Positions 1 through 5,613 of a stretch of DNA of 6,819 nucleotides are shown one piece after another. The position numbers and the translations under genes are program-made. The notes below the pieces were generated by a model. The model did not search any database, was not told the origin of the DNA, and worked only from the letters and a program-made list of their open reading frames with translations. Numbering within the stretch: the stretch's first letter is position 1; each line of letters opens with the position of its first letter. Origin of the DNA: Desulfobacterales bacterium (GTDB lineage: Bacteria > Desulfobacterota > Desulfobacteria > Desulfobacterales > Desulfosalsimonadaceae); the NCBI GenBank assembly GCA_018224315.1, contig JAGTVF010000354.1:1-6819 (forward strand). Reading direction: 5' to 3'.

Positions 1-22
1 GCGGTTAAAAACGGCCAAAAAC

Positions 23-1540
23 CTATTTGATCGTATCCTTGAACTCTTCTCCATATTCGGCAAGCGCCTTTTGGAGCTGCTGATCAATATCATCGGTGAT
101 TTCCCGCTTTTCTGCAATGCCTGAAAGGATATCCGAATAGCGGCTTTCCACAAACTGGTAAAGGCCGGCCTCATACTTGGCCAGGGTATTGATGGGCAGC
201 TTATCCAGAAATCCCTTGGCACCCGCATACAGAATCAGGACCTGCTTTTCCAGGGGCAGGGGCTGATACTGGGGTTGTTTGAGGATCTCCACCAGGCGTT
301 CACCGCGCAGAAGCTGCTTCTGGGTTGCCGCATCCAGATCCGAACCAAAAGCGGCAAATGATTCCAGTTCCCGGTACTGGGCCAGATCAAGCCGCAGGGT
401 ACCGGCCACCTGTTTCATGGCTTTTTCCTGGGCAGCGCCGCCGACGCGGGAAACCGAGAGTCCAACGTTGATGGCCGGGCGGACACCGGCAAAAAACAAG
501 CCGGGCTCCAGGTAAATCTGACCGTCAGTAATGGAAATCACGTTTGTGGGAATATAGGCGGAAACGTCGCCAGCCTGGGTCTCGATAATGGGCAGGGCGG
601 TTAGTGATCCGGCACCGAGTTCGTCATTTAACTTGGCCGCACGCTCAAGCAGACGGGAGTGGTTGTAGAAAATGTCGCCGGGATAGGCTTCACGGCCCGG
701 AGGACGACGCATCAGCAGGGAGACCTGGCGGTAAGCTACGGCCTGCTTGGAAAGATCGTCATAGATGATCAGGGCATGTTTGCCGTTATCACGAAAATAC
801 TCGCCAATGGCGCAACCTGCATACGGAGAAATGTACTGCTGGGTGGCCGGGTCAGAGGCACAGGCGGAAATCACCGTGGTATACTCCATGGCGCCGTGCT
901 TTTCCAGGGTGGCCACAACCTGGGCAACCGTGGAACGTTTCTGGCCGGTGGCAACGTAGATGCAGTATACGTCCCTTCCCTTTTGACTGATAATGGCATC
1001 AATGGCCACAGCGGTTTTCCCGATCTGCCGGTCACCGATGATCAACTCCCGCTGACCGCGGCCCACAGGGGTCATGGCATCAATGGCCTTCAGGCCGGTA
1101 TACATCGGCTCATGAACACTTTTGCGGTCAATGACACCCGGGGCAACCATCTCAATTCTTCGGCTTTCCTGGGTTTCCACGGGGCCTTTTCCGTCAACCG
1201 GCTCGCCAACTGCGGAAAGAACCCGGCCAAGAACACCGTCGCCCACCGGCACCTCTGCGATGCGGCCGGTGCGCTTGACAATGTCGCCTTCCTTGATGTC
1301 GGTTACCTCACCCATAACCGCGACACCCACATTGTCTTCCTCAAGGTTCATGGCCAGTCCGAGCACTCCGTTGGGAAACTCCACAAGCTCGAGGGCCTGG
1401 ACCTTGTCGAGACCATATACGCGGGCGATGCCGTCACCAACCGACAAGATGATTCCGGTTTCGGAAAGCTCTACCTTCTTGTCGAACTCCTGGATCTGAT
1501 CCTTAATAATCTGGCTGATTTCTTCGGCTTTTATTTCCAT
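23..1540 (-). CDS. atpA: F1Fo ATP synthase subunit alpha
   Basis: This is the non-catalytic nucleotide-binding alpha subunit of the F1 head, which alternates with beta and contributes to the catalytic sites at the cytoplasmic membrane. The 505-residue protein is full length for the family. An N-terminal beta-barrel region (about 25-95) precedes the nucleotide-binding domain. The P-loop is GDRQIGKT at 169-176; E. coli has Thr where this has Ile173, and I believe the Ile form is common in deltaproteobacterial relatives. A Walker B-like stretch (LIIYDD) lies at 257-262. The alpha/beta family signature [10 protein letters not shown] occupies 355-364 and is followed by Arg365, equivalent to the arginine finger. 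The C-terminal helical domain runs from about 380. The ATG shares one base with the atpH stop (TAATG), and a purine-rich GGGGTGAG lies 8 nt upstream, so translational coupling is likely. The gene ends with TAG. Only 22 bp remain to the window edge, where atpG is expected. Confidence 0.98.
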   Translation of the reverse strand: MEIKAEEISQIIKDQIQEFDKKVELSETGIILSVGDGIARVYGLDKVQALELVEFPNGVLGLAMNLEEDNVGVAVMGEVTDIKEGDIVKRTGRIAEVPVGDGVLGRVLSAVGEPVDGKGPVETQESRRIEMVAPGVIDRKSVHEPMYTGLKAIDAMTPVGRGQRELIIGDRQIGKTAVAIDAIISQKGRDVYCIYVATGQKRSTVAQVVATLEKHGAMEYTTVISACASDPATQQYISPYAGCAIGEYFRDNGKHALIIYDDLSKQAVAYRQVSLLMRRPPGREAYPGDIFYNHSRLLERAAKLNDELGAGSLTALPIIETQAGDVSAYIPTNVISITDGQIYLEPGLFFAGVRPAINVGLSVSRVGGAAQEKAMKQVAGTLRLDLAQYRELESFAAFGSDLDAATQKQLLRGERLVEILKQPQYQPLPLEKQVLILYAGAKGFLDKLPINTLAKYEAGLYQFVESRYSDILSGIAEKREITDDIDQQLQKALAEYGEEFKDTIK

Positions 1541-2091
1541 TAGACACTCTCACCCCTTTTTAAAGATTCACGCATATTTTTTAATTGTGTCCGAATGCTG
1601 CCATCGAGCACAAGATCCCCAATCTTTGTCACCACCCCGCCAATGAGTTCAGGGTCCTGCCTGGCCTCGACCACCACTTCCCTGCCCGTCAATTTAGACA
1701 AGGATTGACGGATTTGTTCAAAAGAATCATCGGAAAGTTCCGTGGCCGACGTGAGTTCGGCACGCACAATGCCTTTTAATTCGTCTGCAAGCTTATTGTA
1801 ATATTCATTGATATCCGGAATGTAACTGAATCTCTTTTTCTTAAACAAAAGGGTTACAAAGGATTTTATGACGGCCGACATTTCGATCTGATCGAGCACG
1901 GCGTTTAACACCCGCTGGCGATTGGCTGTACTGTGGAGCGGATTGGTCACAACTGCTGCAAATTCCGGCTGTGCATCCAGCATGTCCACAAACGCCTGCA
2001 GCTCTTCACGGTATTGCTCCGCCTGCCCGTCCTGCCGGCCAATCAAAATCAAGGCCTTGGCGTAACGTCTTGCGATTGCTGAGCTTCTCAC
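1540..2091 (-). CDS. atpH: F1Fo ATP synthase subunit delta (OSCP family)
   Basis: Subunit delta sits on top of F1 and joins the alpha subunits to the C-terminal ends of the b/b' peripheral stalk. The protein is 183 residues, normal for the family. The N-terminal helical domain begins with the typical ARRYAKAL stretch at residues 7-14. The C-terminal part carries the conserved family region ending in [20 protein letters not shown] at about 146-165, followed by the usual basic tail. Translation appears to start at a GTG that overlaps the atpF stop codon by four bases (GTGA), which suggests coupled translation and helps fix the start. The next gene, atpA, overlaps the TAA stop by one base. No missing or unusual residues were noticed. 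Confidence 0.96.
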   Translation of the reverse strand: MRSSAIARRYAKALILIGRQDGQAEQYREELQAFVDMLDAQPEFAAVVTNPLHSTANRQRVLNAVLDQIEMSAVIKSFVTLLFKKKRFSYIPDINEYYNKLADELKGIVRAELTSATELSDDSFEQIRQSLSKLTGREVVVEARQDPELIGGVVTKIGDLVLDGSIRTQLKNMRESLKRGESV

Positions 2092-2690
2092 TTTGTCACC
2101 ACCTTATTTAGATATTCTTGAACAAGTTTCTCCTGGTCCTCGGGGGTCGTCACCTGTTTGAGCTTTTCCTCGGCTTTTTCAATCGCTTTTTCAAACACTT
2201 CGGTTTCCAGTTGCAGCTTGGCCTGGGCAAATTCCATTTCAATATTGCGCCGGGCCTGCTGCTCGAGTTTGCCGGCAGCGGATTGGGCTTCCTGGAGGAT
2301 TTTTTCCTTCAGGTTTTCACCCTGCTGGCGATATTGATCAATGATTTGTTCAGCTTCCTGGCTGAGGGCGGAAAGGCGATCGTTATATTCGGCGAGTTTT
2401 TTTTCGGTTTCCTGTTTCTGGGTTTCAAGGTCATCGAGTTGTTCTCTGATAACCCGGACGCGGTCTCCGAGAAACTGTTTAACCGGTTTTTTTAGAACGA
2501 AAAAAAGGATCAGGGCCAAAGCGATAAAATTGAGCACCCGGTAGGTATCGGTGGCCACCCAGCCGGTTCCGCCGTGATCCCCGTTGCCACCGCCTGCGGC
2601 AAAAACAAGGCCGGCAGTGGCCAGCATAAACAAACCAGCAAAAAAGAGAGCTGTACGTACGTTGATTCCTTTAGCTTTGCCCAGTATCAT
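2088..2690 (-). CDS. atpF: F1Fo ATP synthase subunit b with signal-peptide-like N-terminus
   Basis: Subunit b is one half of the peripheral stalk that holds F1 against the membrane Fo sector. The protein is 200 residues, longer than the roughly 156 of E. coli b. The extra length is an N-terminal extension: basic residues K5, K7 and R12, a hydrophobic core at 13-30, and a possible signal peptidase site V-F-A|A after residue 31, then a Gly-rich stretch at 33-43. The family's true membrane anchor follows at about 52-66 and leads into KKPVKQFLGDR. A long, highly charged coiled coil runs from about 78 to 190. I chose the ATG at 2690, which shares one base with the upstream stop (TGATG) and has GGGAGGG 7 nt upstream. 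A TTG one codon earlier (2693) is possible but badly spaced. A GTGA overlap links it to atpH. Confidence 0.95.
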   Translation of the reverse strand: MILGKAKGINVRTALFFAGLFMLATAGLVFAAGGGNGDHGGTGWVATDTYRVLNFIALALILFFVLKKPVKQFLGDRVRVIREQLDDLETQKQETEKKLAEYNDRLSALSQEAEQIIDQYRQQGENLKEKILQEAQSAAGKLEQQARRNIEMEFAQAKLQLETEVFEKAIEKAEEKLKQVTTPEDQEKLVQEYLNKVVTK

Positions 2691-3115
2691 CAAACCGCCC
2701 TCCCGAGTATCTTTTCGCTGATTTGGTCTGCAAATTGGTCCACTTGCGGCTGCAGGGCTTTTCGCACGGTTTCGGTTTCCCTGCTTACACGCTGCCGGAT
2801 TTCGGCCATGTCAGAACGCGCCTTTTCGTTGATCTGCTCCATCAACTGGCGTTCCTGCTCGCGGGCCTGGGCTTCAAGTTCTTCCTTTTGCTTCTGCCCC
2901 TTTTCCCTGGCCTGTTTGATGCCGTCCTGAAAGGCCTGCTCCTTTTCTGTGAGATCCTGCTCATAGCGGGCAATACCCTGCTCCAGGCCCTCGACTTTTT
3001 CCCGGCGTTGGGCGAGAATGCCGCGAATCGGTCGATACAGGACAAAATTCAACGCCCAGATCAGCACAATAAAATTCACCATCTGGATGAATAACGATCC
3101 ATCAACATTGATCAT
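2690..3115 (-). CDS. atpF': F1Fo ATP synthase subunit b'
   Basis: This is the second, shorter b-type stalk subunit, expected to form a heterodimer with the downstream b subunit as in cyanobacteria, chloroplasts and many Desulfobacterota. It has 141 residues. Residues 1-7 are polar, a single membrane helix spans about 8-26 (IQMVNFIVLIWALNFVLYRP region), and RPIRGIL then leads into a continuous charged coiled coil to near the C-terminus. Unlike its partner it has no signal-peptide-like extension. It is the first gene of the operon. Its ATG is preceded by GCGGAGG with 8 nt spacing, a strong ribosome binding site. The TGA stop overlaps the atpF ATG (TGATG). b and b' belong to the same family, so which copy is called b' rests on length and operon order. 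Confidence 0.93.
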   Translation of the reverse strand: MINVDGSLFIQMVNFIVLIWALNFVLYRPIRGILAQRREKVEGLEQGIARYEQDLTEKEQAFQDGIKQAREKGQKQKEELEAQAREQERQLMEQINEKARSDMAEIRQRVSRETETVRKALQPQVDQFADQISEKILGRAV

Positions 3116-3195
3116 AGGATAAACCTCCGCATAAAGAACTTGTCACTTGCGCAAAAAAAAACTGTCACCCAGTATTTGTACATTACCAAAAAATC

Positions 3196-3210
3196 ATTGC
3201 TTGAAGCAAT
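3196..3210. repeat. Small perfect palindrome at the predicted atp start site
   Basis: ATTGCTTGAAGCAAT reads as two 7-bp inverted arms around one central base. On the minus strand it is followed, after GA, by six T residues (3193-3188). It could be a weak intrinsic terminator for rodA transcripts, with a 5-6 bp stem of low GC, or an operator over the predicted atp transcription start near 3206. The sequence does not decide between these. Confidence 0.35.
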
Positions 3211-3212
3211 AG

Positions 3213-3242
3213 TTCATACCATACGTATTCGCAATTTGTCAA
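3213..3242 (-). promoter_or_regulatory. Predicted sigma70 promoter of the atp operon
   Basis: On the minus strand a perfect -35 TTGACA (3242-3237) is followed after 18 nt by TATGAA (3218-3213). A TG one base upstream of the latter gives an extended -10 look (TGGTATGAA). Transcription would begin near 3206, leaving a leader of about 90 nt before the atpF' start codon. The hexamers and their position are seen directly; activity is inferred. Confidence 0.55.
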
Positions 3243-3275
3243 ATAATTTTGATTTTTTTTTGGATTTGCTCCCGG

Positions 3276-4379
3276 TCAGGAAATGGCAAAACGCCGCATG
3301 CTGATATTCATCAACAGCCCCAGAGACACCATCACCGTTACCAGCGATGATCCGCCGTAACTGATCAATGGCAGCGGCATTCCCACCACAGGCATCAGGC
3401 CCGTAACCATTCCGATGTTGACCACACTCTGCCAGAAAATCATTGCAGTAATGCCCACGGCCAGGATCGTACCAAAAGAATCCCGGCATGCATCGGCGAT
3501 GTTGAACCCAAAAGCGATCAAAAGCAAAATCATTGTCAGCAGGGCAATGGCGCCGATAAATCCAAATTCTTCCGCCAGCACGGAAAATATGAAATCCGTG
3601 TGCTGTTCCGGCAGAAACGAAAATATATTCTGGGTTCCCTGCATGTAGCCTTTTCCTGAAAGCATTCCCGAACCCACGGCAATTTTGGACTGCAGAATAT
3701 GGTAGCCTGCCCCCAAAGCATCGCTTTCCGGAAAAAAAAGCATCATGATGCGCGTTCGCTGGTAATCCTCCAGCAGATACCAACCCATTGGCATGATCCC
3801 GAATCCCAGAATCAGCAAAAAAAGAAAGGTTTTTTTCTCGATTTTGACAAACAGGGTCATGGTCAGGGCAACCAGGCCGATGATACCGGCGGTTCCCAGG
3901 TCCGGCTGGGATGCGATCAGCACAAACGGGACCCCGGCCATGGCCATGGCCGGCATCAACTCCCGCAGGCCAAGGCCTTCGGGCCTTACATGCCTGGCAT
4001 AATAGCTGGCCAGCATCAAAATAACAGCCAGTTTGGCCGGCTCAGAGGGCTGCAGCACAAATATCCCCAAATCCAGCCAGCGGGTGGAGCCGCCGATGGT
4101 TTTGCCAATCAGCGGCACCAGTGCCAGAAGAATCAGGGCCCCGGCATAAAACCAGGGGGAAGCCCGGTAGAGCCGCTTATAAGAAAACAAAAAACTGGCC
4201 ACCATCACCACCAGGCCGGCTGACAGCCATAAAAGCTGCCTTATCCAGAAGCCTTTCAGGGAACTGCTGTCTCCGGCATTGACCGCGCTGTAGATCAAAA
4301 ACACACCAGAGCCCGCAAGCACCAGGGTCAGTGACAGCAGCCACCAGTCAAAATATTGCACAAGCCGGCGGTCAAACAT
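3276..4379 (-). CDS. rodA: Rod shape-determining protein RodA, peptidoglycan glycosyltransferase
   Basis: RodA is a SEDS-family membrane enzyme that polymerises lipid II into glycan strands during cell elongation, working with a class B PBP (PBP2) and the MreBCD complex. The 367-residue protein is almost entirely hydrophobic helices, about ten. The SEDS signature N-x5-G-L-x-P...SYGGSS lies at 321-345. The catalytic Asp is D262 in LPEQHTDFIFSVLAEEFGFIG, the same number as in E. coli RodA. The PSEPAKLA motif is at 111-118 and RW at 100-101. The DALGAGYHILQSKIAVGSG stretch separates it from FtsW. I prefer the ATG at 4379 (MFDRRL, the usual RodA N-terminus), which has GGAAAGG 5 nt upstream. An in-frame ATG at 4406 would add nine residues, but it lacks a ribosome site and lies only a few bases from the predicted transcription start. 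No PBP2 or mre gene is adjacent. Confidence 0.95.
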   Translation of the reverse strand: MFDRRLVQYFDWWLLSLTLVLAGSGVFLIYSAVNAGDSSSLKGFWIRQLLWLSAGLVVMVASFLFSYKRLYRASPWFYAGALILLALVPLIGKTIGGSTRWLDLGIFVLQPSEPAKLAVILMLASYYARHVRPEGLGLRELMPAMAMAGVPFVLIASQPDLGTAGIIGLVALTMTLFVKIEKKTFLFLLILGFGIMPMGWYLLEDYQRTRIMMLFFPESDALGAGYHILQSKIAVGSGMLSGKGYMQGTQNIFSFLPEQHTDFIFSVLAEEFGFIGAIALLTMILLLIAFGFNIADACRDSFGTILAVGITAMIFWQSVVNIGMVTGLMPVVGMPLPLISYGGSSLVTVMVSLGLLMNISMRRFAIS

Positions 4380-4399
4380 AAAAGCCTTTCCGGGCGGGT

Positions 4400-4428
4400 T
4401 TGCCATTCATGATTTTTTGATTTATAAT
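4400..4428 (+). promoter_or_regulatory. Predicted sigma70 promoter of the DUF362 gene
   Basis: On the plus strand TTGCCA (4400-4405; five of six matches to the -35 consensus) is followed after exactly 17 nt by a perfect -10 TATAAT (4423-4428). Transcription would start near 4435, giving a leader of roughly 68 nt. The -35 region overlaps the alternative upstream rodA start codon. Confidence 0.6.
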
Positions 4429-4431
4429 CAA
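4417..4431. repeat. Inverted repeat covering both divergent -10 elements
   Basis: Six-base arms TTGATT and AATCAA flank a 3-base centre. The 15-bp element contains the -10 hexamers of both divergent promoters. It resembles an FNR-type site (TTGAT-N4-ATCAA), but the spacing here is five rather than four, so a standard FNR box is not supported. The symmetry may simply reflect two back-to-back -10 elements. Confidence 0.4.
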
Positions 4432-4450
4432 GATGTTTTTACCATGTCAA
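4421..4450 (-). promoter_or_regulatory. Predicted sigma70 promoter of rodA
   Basis: On the minus strand a perfect -35 TTGACA (4450-4445) is separated by 18 nt from a -10 TATAAA (4426-4421). The predicted transcript starts near 4414, about 35 nt before the preferred rodA ATG at 4379. The -10 overlaps the -10 of the divergent promoter on the other strand. Confidence 0.6.
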
Positions 4451-4490
4451 TTCAAATATTATTGCAAAACCCATGCATCCATTTGTATCC

Positions 4491-4498
4491 AAAGGAGG
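4491..4498 (+). promoter_or_regulatory. Ribosome binding site fixing the DUF362 start
   Basis: AAAGGAGG is a near-perfect Shine-Dalgarno sequence ending 4 nt before the ATG at 4503. It decides against the in-frame ATG at 4473, which would place this motif inside the coding region and has no ribosome site of its own. Confidence 0.8.
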
Positions 4499-4502
4499 CA
4501 CG

Positions 4503-5609
4503 ATGACAAGCACGGTTTATTTCATGGATTTCCGCGCCACTTACAAAGACAGCGGGATCGCCAAATTAAAACGACTGATGGATGCCGCCGGCATTGACAA
4601 ATGCGTGGGCCATCGGGACCTGGCGGCTTTGAAGCTTCATTTTGGCGAGTTGGGAAACACCGCTTTTATCCGTCCGGTTTATATCGGCCATATCGTGGAC
4701 CGGGTAAAGCAGACCGGGGCCACTCCGTTTCTCACCGATGCCAACACCCTGTATGCCGGAAGCCGCGGAGATGCGGTCAACCACCTGATGACCGCCACGG
4801 CAAACGGATTTGCCTACTCCGTGGTCAAAGCCCCCTTAGTGATTGCCGACGGTCTGCGCGGCCGCACTGAAACAGCGGTGCGCATTGATCAAAACCGTTT
4901 CAGTGAAGTCTATATCGGCACTGAAATCGTCAATGCCGATTGCCTGATCTCCATTGCCCATTTCAAGGGCCACGAGCTTTCCGGCTTCGGCGGGGCCATC
5001 AAGAACGTCGGCATGGGATCGGCATCCCGCAGGGGAAAAATGGAGCAGCATTCCGGCCTGGCCCCCAAAGTCAAGCAGAAAAAATGCATCGGATGCGGCG
5101 ACTGCGCGCAACACTGTGCATCCGAAGCCATCGACATGGTCGACGAAAAGGCACAAATCAACGCGGAGCGCTGCGTGGGATGCGGGGAATGCATCCTGAT
5201 CTGCGAAAACGAGGCCATCCAGATCCAATGGTCACAGTCGGGCGAAAACTTTCTGGAACGCATGGTGGAATACACCCTGGGCGTGCTGCAAAACAAGACC
5301 GGCAAAGCCTTTTACATCAATTTCATCAACCACGTTTCACCGGCCTGCGACTGCGTCCCCTACAACGACGCCCCCATTGTCCGGGATATCGGCATTGTTG
5401 CCGCCACCGATCCCGTGGCCATCGACCAGGCCAGCGTGGATCTGGTCAACCAGGAACCGGCCTTGCCGGGTTCGTGTCTTTCCTCGCACACCGATGCCGG
5501 AGCAGACAAGTTCAGAGGCGTCTACCCGGATGTGGACTGGACCCGCCAGTTGTCCTATGCCGAGGAACTCGGCCTGGGCAGCCGACAGTATGAACTGGTA
5601 ACCATTTAA
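4503..5609 (+). CDS. DUF362 domain protein with two [4Fe-4S] ferredoxin motifs
   Basis: This is a predicted cytoplasmic iron-sulfur protein of the DUF362 family, of 368 residues, with no signal peptide or membrane helix. DUF362 hallmarks are KLHFGELGNTAFIRP at 44-58, HFKGHELSGFGGAIKNVGMG at 153-172 and DPVAIDQASVDL at 303-314. A bacterial-type 2[4Fe-4S] ferredoxin module is inserted in the middle: CIGCGDCAQHC (Cys 195, 198, 201, 205) and CVGCGECILIC (Cys 224, 227, 230, 234). Both have C-x2-C-x2-C-x3-C spacing. Further Cys at 282 and 284 (ACDC) might bind metal. To my knowledge the family has no firmly established reaction, so an electron-transfer or iron-sulfur role is inference. The gene is divergent from rodA and convergent with the acyl-CoA dehydrogenase gene, and it appears to be transcribed alone. 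Confidence 0.92.
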   Translation: MTSTVYFMDFRATYKDSGIAKLKRLMDAAGIDKCVGHRDLAALKLHFGELGNTAFIRPVYIGHIVDRVKQTGATPFLTDANTLYAGSRGDAVNHLMTATANGFAYSVVKAPLVIADGLRGRTETAVRIDQNRFSEVYIGTEIVNADCLISIAHFKGHELSGFGGAIKNVGMGSASRRGKMEQHSGLAPKVKQKKCIGCGDCAQHCASEAIDMVDEKAQINAERCVGCGECILICENEAIQIQWSQSGENFLERMVEYTLGVLQNKTGKAFYINFINHVSPACDCVPYNDAPIVRDIGIVAATDPVAIDQASVDLVNQEPALPGSCLSSHTDAGADKFRGVYPDVDWTRQLSYAEELGLGSRQYELVTI

Positions 5610-5613
5610 AACC

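Larger units (their letters stand above)
3116..3275. other. rodA-atp intergenic region
   Basis: These 160 bp lie between the rodA stop and the atpF' start, with both genes on the minus strand. No coding region was found. The region holds a sigma70-like promoter for the atp operon (3213-3242), an 8-bp palindrome ATACGTAT inside that promoter's spacer (3221-3228), and a 15-bp palindrome over the predicted start site (3196-3210). Two direct copies of TGTCAC sit 22 bp apart (3141-3146 and 3163-3168). A nine-base homopolymer (A on the plus strand) adjoins a TTGCGCAA palindrome at 3147-3154. The separate promoter suggests atp is transcribed independently of rodA. Confidence 0.6.

Noticed and set aside
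1..22. Start of the next atp gene or a terminator after atpA
   Set aside because: The 22 bases contain no start codon or ribosome site on the minus strand and only a 4-bp inverted repeat. atpG is expected beyond the edge but cannot be seen.
169..1540. Ile in place of Thr in the alpha-subunit P-loop as a novel variant
   Set aside because: The substitution (GDRQIGKT) keeps the Lys-Thr pair, and I recall the same form in other deltaproteobacterial alpha subunits, so it is not treated as unusual.
659..1543. A 294-codon open frame on the plus strand antisense to atpA
   Set aside because: It lies wholly opposite a clearly conserved gene, has no ribosome binding site that I can see, and its translation shows no recognisable domain. 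Long antisense open frames are common opposite codon-biased genes.
3238..3265. TCAAA-TAAT-TTTGA followed by nine T on the plus strand, resembling a terminator
   Set aside because: The stem is five mostly A-T pairs and no plus-strand gene ends upstream of it, so there is nothing for it to terminate. It overlaps the predicted atp -35 element.
3214..3783. A 189-codon minus-strand frame overlapping the 3' half of rodA
   Set aside because: It is an alternate frame of rodA, whose own frame carries the full SEDS signature and catalytic Asp. The overlapping product has no family features.
4417..4431. FNR/CRP-type operator
   Set aside because: The half-sites match TTGAT and ATCAA, but they are five bases apart instead of four. 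The symmetry is also explained by two back-to-back -10 hexamers.
4836..5305. Minus-strand open frames opposite the DUF362 gene
   Set aside because: They are antisense shadows. The plus-strand frame has the cysteine motifs and a strong ribosome site.
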